From assembly GCA_009760855.2 (NCBI GenBank), contig WPIO01000162.1, positions 1 to 64,000 on the forward strand: 64,000 nt of DNA. Reading direction: 5' to 3'. Below the pieces are notes generated by a model, which was not told the DNA's origin, searched no databases, and worked only from the letters and a program-made list of their open reading frames with translations. Numbering within the stretch: the first letter of the stretch is position 1; every line of letters starts with the position of its first letter. Position numbers and translations under genes: made by a program. The DNA comes from Cristatella mucedo (taxonomy: Eukaryota > Bryozoa > Phylactolaemata > Cristatellidae). Shown piece after piece: positions 24,609 to 35,375 of the stretch.

Positions 24609-24752
24609 CGCCGACTAGTTGGCCAGGTTAAGGTGCTCGCACCGACCAGGTCTGGACGAGGTCGAGGGCTCGAGCCCTCTGACATAAGTGGAAGCGCCTG
24701 AATAAGAGATCGAGTTCTCTTAGGGGCGCTATAGTTAAAATGCATAATATTA
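24609..24752 (+). mobile_element. SINE family A, array copy 1
   Basis: tRNA-like head followed by GAGGGCTCGAGCCCTC and the L2-like 3' stem, ending ATGCATAATATTATC. Several one-base indels relative to the counterparts at 38040 and 51298, including damage to the A box. Confidence 0.8.
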
Positions 24753-25059
24753 TCTATTATCGACAAGAGAAGTTCCTTACGATCAATTTTTATAGTGTCA
24801 TTAGAAGTACCAGATTTAAAATCCGGTTGCTTGGCACCCTCGCTCAATGAGAGGCCGGAGCCGCGGGTGCACGGCTACGAACACGGTAGACAGACACCTT
24901 TCTTCGACGTGTACTAAAAGCACGCAAGAAGACGATCATAGCTACCCCCAGGAGTTTATTCGATGCTAGCGAGCACGTAATCATGCGCAAGTCTGTCAGT
25001 GAACGCTGGCTCGCAGGAGAGCAAAAAAAAGCAAAATATTTCACTCGGGCGGAAGGAAT

Positions 25060-25869
25060 GCTGAGCGGATCGGGCTCGTCATCCTCTGACACATTAACGA
25101 GGTGCAAGGTCAAAATCGCGTTCGCGCCTCCCTCAGCTCAGCCAGGCACGCTTCGCCTAACCGACCGCTCTGCCGTCGACTTGTGCGACAAGCGCGGACG
25201 TCTCTCCACCCTGTACCCGCTCACTTTCGACTTCTTCCGTTTTGCCCGCGCGGAAGAGTACCGGAGGCGGCGGCGGCGTTCCGCCAGCGGCAGGTGCTGA
25301 CTGGTTCGGTCCCGAACCGGTTGCTCGGCATCCGTCCGCTTTGGCGGGCATTCGGCAGCGCCGACGTAGCGCAGCTCGTGCGTCAAGTGCTGACGTCGTT
25401 CGACGGCCGAGCCGCTGCGGCGGCCGTGACGGCGCGCTCGCCGTTGGATCTGACTCCTTAGCGTAGGGCGCGCGCCGATGCCGGTGCAGAGAGACGCCTG
25501 CGCCTCAAAATCGTTGCCGGCGCTGGAGCAGGGCTGGACAGCTTGAGTAATGTGCCTGGGCATCCTCTCAGCGAACGCCTTCGCAATGCAATGGCATCGG
25601 CGTCGGCTGCTGCGTCGGCCATGGCAGCGGCCCACCATTCAATCTTGGATTCGGACGCGGGCCTCGGAACAGCTAGCGTCGGGTTCAGGATCGGCGCAGA
25701 CGTCGGAGTCGACACGGGCACTGGGAAATCGACAAGGGCATGGGGGTCGTCGTTAGCGATTTCACCAGCAGCTGCGTCGTCGCTGCAGCGGTCGGCATCG
25801 AGCTCATCTGCATGCGAAAGACCATCGCTCCCGGTAGCTGCGTCGCAGCAGCAGTCGTCTGTCGTTCGA
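25060..25869 (-). other. GC-rich locus, array copy 1 (possible exon, frame damaged)
   Basis: Counterpart of 38480-39272. The splice-acceptor-like poly-T then ACAG on the minus strand (just right of 25869) is present, but the open frame that follows in copies 2 and 3 is broken here by one-base differences. Long frames on both strands reflect GC-rich composition. Confidence 0.4.
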
Positions 25870-25984
25870 CTGTAAAAAAAAAAATAAACAAATAAATACT
25901 AGCCGATTTAGGAGCCTCTTTTCGTACCCCTACGGACTTTGCATCCTCATTCGGCACCGCGTCAGCCTCCACTTTTGATGGTTG

Positions 25985-25996
25985 CCCCCCCCCCCC
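25985..25996. repeat. Poly-C tract of variable length
   Basis: Twelve C here, fourteen at 39515-39528 and fifteen at 52772-52786 in the other array copies. Confidence 0.9.
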
Positions 25997-26961
25997 GATT
26001 CGGGATCTTCGTCGCTGTCGTCCTGGACGTATTTTTTGTCGCCATTTTACGATAGCCAAGCAATGCTTGAAACCTGTCACCAAAAAGTTCATCTATTTAC
26101 CAGATACATCTACGCCATATACAACACATCTATAGACAAATGCGCTCATGTACAGCTACATCAACATACAATTACATCTATATGCGTACCCTCCCGCGAT
26201 GGCTTTAGCTAAAGGTGTATGAATAAGTACTCCTAATCGAACACATGTTTAATACCTTGCAAACAAGCTTCAGGATGAAGTCACCTGCACATCTTCTGCC
26301 GTCAGCTTGGTAGTCTGCGGGTAAACTTACTTACCCGAAGACTTTGTTCTCTACATTGCCAGGTCAGTGATGGCTAACAACGAGGCTAACTGCAACATCA
26401 ACTGGACGACTGCAGGCCTCGTTATGCAAAGCACGCTTGGGAAATTTGCTAATGGCTTTATTTTTTAGACATTTCGTAGGTAAGTGCCCATGAACAATAA
26501 TTTGCCAAATCGGAACAAGTGATCTTCAAGAAATGCAAAAACATACAACCCACGCTGCAATGGCAGTGTAACTAATATTTTTTACTTCATCCATATGCAT
26601 ATCTCAGCAGGTGACTTGAGTGCATCGGGTAACTTGACTACAAAGATGGCAGGTAAACCCAGTTTCACTCGCAATATTCTCGATACAAATAATTAGAAAT
26701 ATTTGTGGCACATTTGCAATTACATATGGTAATAATCCAAGACCTGCTTAACACTTCTTTATAGTTTACTGAACGCAATGCAACTTGCAATTATAACAAC
26801 CGTGCCAGCCTGTTTAAGATAAATGCGGGAATTCATGAGATATCTACGGCGATAATTTATAAAATATTTAAAGAAATTGTATGACGCCCTACGAGAACCA
26901 AATGTCAAGGTCACTTTTTCGTTAAAGTGTCTTGTTAAATGTTAACCACCTTGTAAACCAC

Positions 26962-27137
26962 ACTTACATGCTGACCCAGTGCATGTCGCCCCTAACCATG
27001 GTATTCATGTTGTTTATCAAGCATGATATTACTCACCATTCAATCGTGTTTCCCTTTGCAGCAAATGTAAAGCGCCTAGAAAGAGATTGAGTTCTCTGAG
27101 GGCACTTCATCAAGTGCATTATTATTATTATTATTAA
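26962..27137 (+). mobile_element. L2-type LINE 3' end, array copy 1
   Basis: ATGCTGACCCAGTGCATGTC, CCCCTAACCATG, then TTTGCAGCAAATGTAAAGCG, the terminal stem and an ATT repeat. Counterparts are at 40487-40657 and 53756-53923. Confidence 0.85.
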
Positions 27138-27814
27138 ATACCATCAAGTCAGGAAATGCCAACACGAGTGAAGAGAAGGAGCTCCAAGTGAGAGCGTGCG
27201 ACTTAAAACCGGTCTAGATAAGGCCATGCCGAGCAGAGCTTAAGCGTCTCGGCAAGAGTTTTAAAAAAACCGTCTTTACTGCTCCAGAGCGTTTCCGGTT
27301 TCAGAGCGCTGCCCATGCCACCTGCAGCCTAAGCTTTCCCAGAACGCTTGGCGTTAGCCGTCCTAACAGCTAACGCCTGCAATGTAGAAATACTTTGTTT
27401 TAGTCCGGCTTAGCTGTGACACAACTGCTGGTCATCTGGCTAATAGGCTGCAGGCCGAGGACTGAGTCGGACAGTGTCGACATTAGTTACGCGTACATTA
27501 CCATTCCTAGCCTAGGCCAAGCCAGCAGTGTGACGTCTGGCGACAGTCCTGTGCGACCGATGCTTTGGTGATTGAGCGAATCGCGACACAGCCCACGCGT
27601 ACAGCAGGAAGGACAAGAAGCCAAAAGCAAGCACACGCGGTAGTGACTTACGGATTCTCCGAACCAGCCAACACACTGCTGCTCCAAAAAGTGGCCGTCT
27701 GTGGATTGCAGCACCGTAAGCCACGAATGAACTTTTAACAGTTATTACTTGTCTTACATAAGCACAATAACGTTGAATCACAGTTACCCACTAAATGCTG
27801 TGATAAATAGATGC

Positions 27815-28380
27815 GTATTCAGGATCTTTTCAATGTGGTCAAGACAGGGATGTCGCTACGAAAGTCGGAAGTCAGCTCTGAGCTTTGGGTGCTTACGAAC
27901 TAAAGCCCCGGTCTCCAAATGAATGAAGGTTTTGTACAAAGTATAGGTACACAGTTACATTCTGAAAAACATGAGGTACGATGCTTCACCTGGTGTGTGT
28001 GAATGGGATACTTAGTTGTATTTGTTTTTTTTTAACTCACAGGAGTCTGGTGCTGCGACAAGTAAACTTAATGAATGCTTTGCTGATGCTCGATCTTTGA
28101 TTTTTGCACATTTCCTTCAACTTGAGGATGATAAAACCAAACTACTAATCATCGGACATCTTAACTGTGCCCTAACAGACCATTATCGTATAATGGTTTG
28201 TTAATGGTTATAATGGTTGTATAGTGGATAATGGTTCGCCATAACAGACAAGCCAAGCTGCATAGTGTTAAACAAACTGTAATCGCCTGATGACAATAGC
28301 TGATAGACCTGCAACTAGCGAGTTACAGAAGTCGAGAAGGGATTCCACATCAGAGACTCAGCTAGCTTTGGCCATGAGCA
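27815..28380. mobile_element. Mosaic of three L2 LINE fragments, array copy 1
   Basis: 27815-28000 (minus) matches the C-terminal coding end: GTGCTTACGAACTAAAG, GGTCTCCAAA, GGTACGATGCTTCACCTG. 28035-28170 (plus) encodes FLQLEDDKTKLLIIG, the RT block after YADD. 28240-28380 (minus) resembles AGACAAGCC...AATCGCCTGATG...GAGTTACAGAAGTCGAGA. The alternating strands imply repeated insertion or inversion. Counterparts lie at 41345-41890 and 54604-55155. Confidence 0.65.
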
Positions 28381-28880
28381 ATTGCCGATTGGCAAAGCAC
28401 AACTGCAGATAGCTAGAAATAATGATATAAATAGATCACAGACGTTCGATGCATCAAGATCACAAATCATCTTAGGATAAACTGCAAAGACGCTGATCGC
28501 CTTGATGTTTCTTTCACAGATTTCAGCAAAAGAAACTCATAGTCGTGTAGCTGCGCTTGTAATCAACGCACGCAGAGATCGGCTAGAACGCCACTGCAAC
28601 TCGGCGCTCAGAGACACGAGAAATCCCCTAAATTCAATAAGGGTTCAGCGTCCTCAGCTGTCGTGGATCCCGATGATTTCCAGTCAAGTATACTTCCGTT
28701 AAGTTGACCTGGATATTAGCGTAAGAGCGTTGTCGTTGGCGCGTTCGCATAGGGAGATGCTGTACGCCCTGGTTTTGACAAGGGGTTGAAGTGCTCGCCA
28801 TAAACGAACGAGATCAAGGTGAATACGACTGATGACCGAAGACGGGGGCTCAAGTCCTGGAGAGAGATCGTTCCCTTGGA

Positions 28881-28884
<4 letters not shown>

Positions 28885-28972
<88 letters not shown>
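28885..28972. repeat. Compound microsatellite (AAAT)n-(TA)n-(GA)n
   Basis: Three simple repeats follow each other without a gap. The tract lengths differ slightly between array copies (42394-42480; 55655-55746). Confidence 0.9.
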
Positions 28973-28973
28973 C

Positions 28974-29166
28974 CTAAATAGCATTTGTGACGTAGACTAT
29001 TCGGAAGTAAAAACTCATTTTTGCCACTTTGCCTGCGGTTACATTGCTTGTTTAAAAAAAAATATATATATATATCTGTTATCTCCCAAAATACTAAGCA
29101 GGCAATGTAACTGGATGCAAAGTGAGTATTTACTTCCGAATAGACAACGTCACCAATGCTATTTAG
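28974..29166. mobile_element. Fold-back MITE, array copy 1
   Basis: The element starts CTAAATAGCATTTGTGACGT and ends with the reverse complement of CTAAATAGCATTGGTGACGT. The inverted arms continue for about 75 bases each (CTATTCGGAAGTAAA, then CTCA-TTTGC, then GTTACATTGC) and meet at a short AT-rich loop. It has no coding capacity. The superfamily is unknown and no clear target-site duplication was seen. Confidence 0.8.
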
Positions 29167-29233
29167 ATTTTTGGAGCTGTAGAACGTGGCATCACGGACG
29201 AAGTGATCTGATATACATATGGATATAAGGATA

Positions 29234-29340
29234 TATACAGTCAGCTCTCAACTTACAAATAAGATATAGACTGGAAAACCTGTCGTACGTAGAGTTTCCG
29301 TAAGTCGAGAATGGCATGTTACACGTTCTACTACGATACG
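29234..29340. mobile_element. Possible mariner-like MITE fragment, array copy 1
   Basis: CAGTCAGCTCTCAACTTACA is reminiscent of mariner-type termini that begin CAGTGGTACCTCGACTTACG, and a partly complementary CGTAAGTCGAGA motif lies near 29299. Boundaries are uncertain. Counterparts are at 42744 and 56013. Confidence 0.35.
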
Positions 29341-29449
29341 TTCTGACAAGAAACAAAGAGGTAAGCAAATTGAATCTTTTTACAAATACATGAAAAATAA
29401 GAAGTAAATAAGAACAGGCGCCGGTACGTCCGAGGAGTACTATCTGTTG

Positions 29450-29540
29450 ACGAAATGGTTCGGCCCAGCGCTTAAGTTGCTCGCCCGACCAAGTTCTGGC
29501 TGAGGTCGAGGGCTCAAGCCCCCGTGGAATATACAAAGGA
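29450..29540 (+). mobile_element. SINE family A, tail-less fragment, array copy 1
   Basis: Only the tRNA-like head (TGGTTCGGCCCAGCGCTTAA and the GAGGGCTCAAGCCCC B box) remains; the LINE-like 3' stem is missing. Confidence 0.65.
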
Positions 29541-30059
29541 ATATTTGTTTATAGTTTTTATTTAAACGATTCCATTTTCCGTAGGATACTCATTTTCTCC
29601 TAAAAGGTAATTGCTCTCCTTTGCTTCTTTTCTACTCCAGCAGGAGAGGTGTTGCTTTTGAATTTTTAAGCCATATCAAAATGAGCACAATATCAAATGA
29701 AGAAGTAAATATTATTAAATTAAGATTAGACTAGCGAATGGTAAAAAAATAATACAGAGAACAAGAACTCACGAGATCACTCTGAACACGTCTTGTCTCT
29801 AGCAAGATACTCGAGAAGGTGAGCCCTCGGTAGCCACAATGCATAGCGGTCACACGTCGTTGTGCGGATTTTGAGAGCTTTCATGAATACATTTGTATTT
29901 TCAATTTTTTTGCGTGACAGTGGCCGAGTTCTTATCTGAAAAATTTCCTTAGTCTAACCATCGTAAATAAGGTTTTAACTATTTGCGTATAGATACATAT
30001 AAAAACGTGTGCAGTCGCAGCTGCATAGCGGCGGCTGAGCTGCTGAAGCAGGCAGGCGC

Positions 30060-30395
30060 CGCCACTAATGCTCCGAGCCGGTAGCCGGCTTGAATCGCCA
30101 TTGAGCACGGTCGAATTGAACAATGCAAGCGCGACGGGTACGGTCGAGTCCACATAGACCCTGGCTACGAAGTCGATCAGTTGTCGCTCGACTCCCAGGT
30201 GCTGCAGTGCAGCGAAGCCTCGATGAGGGTCGGCCACATGCGGAACACTGGGGAGCGCATTCTGCAGGTCCAGGAAGGCCAGCAGAGCTTCAGTTTTGAT
30301 TTTGCGTCGTCTAAGAGATCCGACTCAACCAGGAATGACTGCTCTAAGCAGCCTTCGCGTCCTGGCAGGAAGCCTTTCTGCTGTGGCGACTGAAG
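30060..30395 (-). mobile_element. R2/Hero-type LINE RT fragment, array copy 1
   Basis: The minus strand encodes QQKGFLPGREGCLEQSFLVE, and in another frame LDLQNALPSVPHVA followed by QHLGVERQLIDFVARVY. It is the same RT zone as 15430-15620. Only this copy keeps the QKGFLPG block; in copy 2 it falls in the missing 252 bases and in copy 3 the array ends first. Confidence 0.7.
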
Positions 30396-30530
30396 AGAAT
30401 TCGCACGCAGAAACTGGCTGGGGCCTGATTTCCATGATGCTGGAGGTGCAGAATGAAGTCTGCATAACCTGGTCATACTGTCTGCATAACCTGGTCACAC
30501 TGTTTACTTATTTCCCCCCTGCAGTCCTGG
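30279..30530. other. 252-bp segment present only in array copy 1
   Basis: Copy 2 runs from CCAGGAAGG directly to TTTTCATGATC at 43784/43785, skipping this segment. GG is shared at both edges, as expected for a microhomology deletion. Inside it, TCTGCATAACCTGGTCA occurs twice (near 30458 and 30481). Confidence 0.9.
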
Positions 30531-31224
30531 TTTTCATGATCAGCCCCTGCATCGAATCAGCCTGGTGCTTATGGTGATTCCTCACCTGCTGTTTTTGTGT
30601 CAGCATGGCAATAGCATACCTGTGTATGCCCGAGGAATTGAGTTTGGATCAGTGTGGCGCTCGAAAGGTTGAAAGCACCAATTCGCTGCAGCACATGCCA
30701 ACAGCAAACCATGCCACGAACCTTTCCACATAATGTAATGACACACTGCGTGAACGTTGCGACTAACAGTGGTCGCAGGTTACTCTACCAGTCGTATGAG
30801 CTGAGAAATAAATTATTATGTCCCTGCTCACGGCTGCCAGCAGTCGAAGAGAAGGACAATACTGCTGGGGTGGCTGAGTGGACATTCCCTCCAGGCCTCT
30901 GCTCAATAAGGGATCAGGCCTGGCTGCTAATGAGCTGCCCACTGGGCAAGCAAAAGTTTTGAGTGGCAGGAGCTAACCAATGCTGTGGTGAGGTCATGCC
31001 CTCACCAGTGCAACTGAACTCTGATTGGCCAGCGTACCGGCTGCTAGCTTCAGCCTCTGCTGATTCTCACCCGTCAGCGATTTCTGCTGTCGCTGAAGGT
31101 CGAGTCAGCCAGCAGGCTCATTTGAACCGGTTTTTATCAATTCAGCTTGAACCAGCCGTGCTCTGCCTTCCAGGCCAGCGAATGCACCTACCAAGGTCCC
31201 CCAAAACTTTGCTAGTCTTACATC
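30531..31224. other. Unassigned sequence
   Basis: Two plus-strand frames (30654-30962, 30963-31232) follow each other and are identical in copy 2 (43908-44216, 44217-44486). They have no recognised domain and no sign of being genes beyond openness. Confidence 0.35.
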
Positions 31225-31470
31225 CACATTAGTATTCAGGAAGGCATCTCCTCGAGCCTCAGCTCTGAGTCAAGCAGCCAGCTTATGCCTTTCTCAGTGT
31301 CATCGGTCATCGGAACGAGCTAGTAGCTCGTATTAAGCACGTATGCCATGTATTCAACCACTGTAATGGGCTCCGAAAATATTCGTAGTCTTATCGTGGT
31401 CCTCAAGCAGAGCTGCAGTCGATCTTATGTTTTTGGTCGTGCTGGGTCTGCTTGCCCCGACCCTTCTTAT
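31225..31470 (-). repeat. Repeat shared with 15.9 kb (weak gag-like fossil)
   Basis: CCTCGAGCCTCAGCTCTGAGTC-like sequence recurs at about 15930. On the minus strand it shows a WLL-SE pattern vaguely like a gag region. Broken; the family is not settled. Counterpart at 44479-44724. Confidence 0.3.
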
Positions 31471-33344
31471 TGCAACAGATTATCAAATGTGGGCTAACTT
31501 GCCTAAGCCAAGAACTGGTCTGCACTCAGATTCGCTTGAGCTGAGCAAAGTTGGGTGCAATGGCGACATGATTCTCATAATTGCCTTTGTGCCTGCACTA
31601 TAGCAGTATTTTTTTACAAATAAAAGAAATAATTGAAAATCTTATGGCCATCTAGTCGATTATAGGAGTTTTTGAAAGGAGTATTTTAAAATACATGAGA
31701 AGTCTACCCACCACTAGCGCCACCCGACAATATTGAAGCCGTGGCGAGCTGAAAGTCAGACTTTTGCCAAGCTTTAGAGTGCAGTCCTTAAGCAGGTCAA
31801 TTTCTCTCGCAAAAGCAAGTCTGCACTCCCATCAGTCCTGGCCTGATGCCTTGGGCTCGGTTGTAGGCCACGAACTAATTCTCAGGCAGCTCTGGGATCC
31901 GTCGGCCGTGCAATGTGATGGAAGCAGGCACGGCCTCCACACCTTGGCTGGTGATCGGGCAGCACTTGTCCGGCCGGAACTGACTTACCTGCTCGTGGCT
32001 GTCCACCATGCCATCAACAAAGCCCTTTTCTGAGGCAGCAGCACCCCCAGCTGCCCGCAATTTTTCACAGCCTTTTCGGCACCCTAGAACAGCTTGTAAA
32101 GCTTGGGCAAAAGCATGTTGGTGCAACAGTAACTGGCATGCATGGTTCGCCTATACGTTATTCAACTTAAAAGTACATCAGGATTGTCAAAGCACAACCA
32201 ACTATATTCTGCAATGATTGATGTGCTTTGGCTGCTGAAATTCACACGAAGAAGCTGCTCTGCTTTGCTGTCTGTTCTTGTTGCAGAATCATAACCTGTG
32301 AGGCCGTGGCATCCATTCAAGTGGACAAGCATCACGAGCTCGAAGTTTCAGTGCGAGATATCGACTGGTTTTGAGGAAGGACCACGCCGGTCGCCCTATC
32401 GATGACATTTGCCTGCACTTTAGCGATGCCTTGCCTTTGCAAAAGACAAATTTGCAGAATCCACATTCACAAGAAAGGCCCGCTCCGGGAGCTGCTGTTG
32501 GGCAGCTTGGCCGTTTGCTTCAGACGCTTTGCTGGCTGCTGGGGCCGGCTCTAGCTCCAGCAAAAAGAGCCTCGTTCTTGTCCCGAAGTCTCCGTCCTTC
32601 CCCGGAAGTGAGGCCAGCTGCTGCCTTTTCTCCTCGGAGGCATGACTGCATGCCATGTGGTTAGTCTCTGCCGGTTGGTGTTGCAAGCCCCAAAATGGCT
32701 CGGCACGATGCCATGCCGGATATCCGGCCTCGTTAAGCTTCTTGCCTCACATCTACAGAGCTTTCATCTGTGGACTGGAAAGAGCAGAGGTGTCAAGAGT
32801 GGTGGCAACGGCCAGGAAGAACGTCGCCAAAACAACGCCATCGCTTGCGCCCTGTTTCCCCTCTGTACTGCCCTGCTTGTCGGCTGCTTCAGACTATGCT
32901 CTGCTTCGCCTTTCGCAAATGATTGCCAAACAACGAAGCCTGCTTGGTAACCCTCAACATCACAACAGGCCAGTAGACTACTTTTGGTTGGCAATGTCTG
33001 GTTTTTTATCGCTTGTCCTGCTCAGCCGGGGCCCAGGGCTGCCAGCCCCAGTGATTGGAGGCCTGCGAGTTGAGAGCCTCCTCCTTGAGCTCAAGCTTGT
33101 GCACTAGATACTCCGAATAAAGTCTTATTCAGCCTGAAGGCTTGTCTTTGTTATTCGGGATTTTAAGGATTTCAATATTCAGGATTTTGTTATTCAGGAT
33201 TTCCTAAATGTCAGTGGTAACTTGTATGTGTGTAGATATGCTACTTGATCGGGTTCCAGTGCTGGTCGGCCTGGAGTGGTAGAACGTGGCTACTGACGAC
33301 TACTCAGGCTCTGCTGAAGCTCACCACAGCCAACCCTAAGTGCA
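31471..33344. other. Unassigned sequence, moderately open on both strands
   Basis: Frames of 80 to 150 codons occur on both strands (for example minus 32420-32686 and plus 32655-33107). None has a recognisable motif. Sequence is unchanged in copy 2 apart from one-base indels that shorten the longest plus frame (132 instead of 150 codons), which argues against coding use of that frame. Confidence 0.35.
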
Positions 33345-33512
33345 GATGGCTGACACTGTGCATGTCACCCCTAACCATTTTATTCTTGTTTATCGAGCAG
33401 GCTACTACTAACCGTCCGATCGTGTTTCCCTTGCAGAAAATATATAGCACCTAGAGAGAGATTGGTTCTGAGGGTGCTTAATCAAATTGTTTATTATTGT
33501 TTCTATTAAGAT
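33345..33512 (+). mobile_element. L2-type LINE 3' end, array copy 1
   Basis: GACACTGTGCATGTCACCCC, TTTATCGAGCAGG, TTCCCTTGCAG and a diverged terminal stem, ending near TTTATTATTG. Counterpart at 46602-46762. Confidence 0.7.
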
Positions 33513-33654
33513 TTACCAGGCCAGTATACCACCAAGCAGTGGGTTACATTAGTTGGTCGAGGCCAGAAGTACGAGTGGACCTATTTGAATGTAGTTTACC
33601 TGTATATGCAAGCCCGAATTTCAGCATGTATTATAGCCAGTAGGCAGACTTGAT

Positions 33655-34295
33655 CATAAGAGCTGATGTGGTCATCTCGTGAAAGGTCTCTGGATCAGAA
33701 GACAGACTTACTAGCAAATGCACATAAAGATATGCTTGCAAAGCCGATGTGCAACGTTAGGCTTCCTAATTTTCGAGACACTTTGTTTGCTAGTAGCCAG
33801 TAAGTTGGCTTCAGTGTCGATATATTTGAAAACGTTTCCTGCCGTTCATGTGGGGATGTCAGAAATATGTGCAAGAAGGGATTTAAGAGGACTCGACGTG
33901 CTTGGGGTTGAAGGAATCGAAGCACGGCTATTACTGGCAGTCATATGCATGCAAGCGAAAGCCTAGATTTTACATGGCGATCATCAGCCAGATTCATTAA
34001 CAATGAAGATATGCAGATAGAGTACAAAACGGGTACGTACTCCGTACTTAAGAAGCTAGTCGAATGATCTTGTCTGTTCAGTCGAATGTCATTGTCTTTA
34101 GTAGCCCACTGTGATCAGATCTTAAACAAGGGCCACACCAATGATGCCCTGACCAGAAAGTGGGCACCTAGAAGGACGTTTTGATCATTAACATCCAGCA
34201 CTACCGAAAGATAGAGCAGAAAAAGCAGAGAATTCATTTACTCGAAAATTGCAACACCTGAAGCAATGCTTACTTTGTGCAGTGATTCAATATCC
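33655..34295 (-). mobile_element. L2-type LINE RT fragments, array copy 1
   Basis: 33655-33990 aligns in order with 59870-60220 of the preserved L2 (AGCTGATGTGGTC, GATATGCTTGCAAAGCC, AGTAAGTTGG, GAAAGCCTAGATT), i.e. the palm-thumb region. 34195-34295 aligns with 60450-60535 (CCGAAAGATAGAGCA, GAAGCAATGCTTACTTTGTG). The gap between the two carries no recognisable L2 sequence. Counterpart at 46905-47550. Confidence 0.65.
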
Positions 34296-34504
34296 TGGGT
34301 CCTAAGGTTTTTGTGGTGATTCTCGATGCACAGGTAGGGCACCCACTGTAGAATGAAGGCGTTTTGTTCGTGGTCAAATATGCACAATTTCCCAAGAGTA
34401 GAAGTCGTTAGCTAACAACTGAAGGAGAATGTTGATCTCTAGTGTGCGATATTTGTTGTGGGGTCATTCGCGAGATGCACGAGGAAAATGAGTGGTTCTT
34501 GTGT

Positions 34505-34615
34505 GTGCAGTGGCGATAAAGGGTCGCCCACCACACGAATCGAACCCACGACCTCGGGACCAAGGTCATGAAAGCAACCGCCTTACCCAGTGTGCCATTA
34601 CGGCTCAACAATAGC
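34505..34615 (-). mobile_element. SINE family B, array copy 1
   Basis: Minus strand: TGGCACACTGGGTAAGGCGG works as an A box and GTGGGTTCGATTC as a B box, followed by TTTATCGCCACTG. A different tRNA head from family A, and the tail is not L2-like. A related copy lies at 39331-39457. It is too diverged at the acceptor stem to be a functional tRNA. Confidence 0.7.
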
Positions 34616-35235
34616 CCATAGCCCTACGACAGTGTCCTAATCTCAAATTAGCCACAACTAACGGACTTACCGTAGACCAGCCGCCACGAGCGAGCGAACC
34701 ACGAACACCAAATGAGTGACAGGGCGTTGCTTGAGAGAAACCTAGCTCTACGGTTCGCTTAAATTAGATTTCGCAATTCATTAGGTCAGGCCTGCGAAAA
34801 TTATAGCAACGCAATTATAACAAAATAGAAATTATAATTATAAGTAAAATATAAATAAATTACAAAAACTATAACAACGCAAGCCATGAATGAACCCAAA
34901 ACCGTCAACAACGCGTGGCCTAAAGGCACGATCAAAGACAAACCACTAAGCTAAGATGAAGCTGATGAGAGTGCAGCAGTTGACTGGAGAGCAGCTAAAT
35001 CCTGCTAATGAACCTTGAAAGCTTGCGTAACTATTTACCAGCAAGTTTCTCCAAGAGCTCGCTCGAGACAGCAACAAGAGTTGTGACTGACCAGCCAAAG
35101 ACGAACGCACCGGGCCCGCGGTGCTCTCGTGACGACGGTCGACGGGTTAAGAGAGAGCACATAGACACCAATCGGCGTAGCGTTGAAGAAAACTTATCAG
35201 TTCATCTGAGAGGATGCTTGAAGAAAAGATTATTA
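34616..35235. other. Unassigned, AT-rich in the middle
   Basis: AT-rich tract at 34795-34880. No gene or element recognised. Confidence 0.35.
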
Positions 35236-35237
35236 CG

Positions 35238-35375
35238 CCGAGCTGGTTTGGTCTAGCGGTTAAGGTGCTCGCCCTGACCAAGGTCTGACTGAGGTCGTGG
35301 GCTCGAGCCCCGAGGCATATGTGAAGCGCCTGAATAGAGATTAAGTTCTCTTGGGGCGCTGTACAAATGAATTGA
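35238..35375 (+). mobile_element. SINE family A, best preserved copy (array copy 1)
   Basis: Complete: GCCGAGCTGGTTTGGTCTAG with A box TGGTCTAGCGGTTAAGG, B box GGGCTCGAGCCCC, then GAAGCGCCTGAATAGAGATT and AAGTTCTCTTGGGGCGCT, ending in ACAAATGAATT. The last part folds into AGCGCC/GGGCGCT with an inner AGAGA/TCTCT, as in the L2 LINE tail. Counterpart at 48488-48625. Confidence 0.9.

Noticed and set aside
25138-25638. 166-codon minus-strand Arg-rich protein in array copy 1
   Set aside because: The frame exists only because of one-base differences absent from copies 2 and 3, where it is interrupted.
28795-28885. Additional degenerate SINE A
   Set aside because: Only GTGCTCGCC and GGGGCTCAAGTCC words match; too eroded to support.
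34505-34615. tRNA gene
   Set aside because: A and B boxes are present, but the acceptor stem and anticodon arm do not pair properly and related copies are dispersed with a common tail, so it is a SINE head.
35238-35375. tRNA gene
   Set aside because: Repeated many times with an L2-like 3' tail; a SINE.
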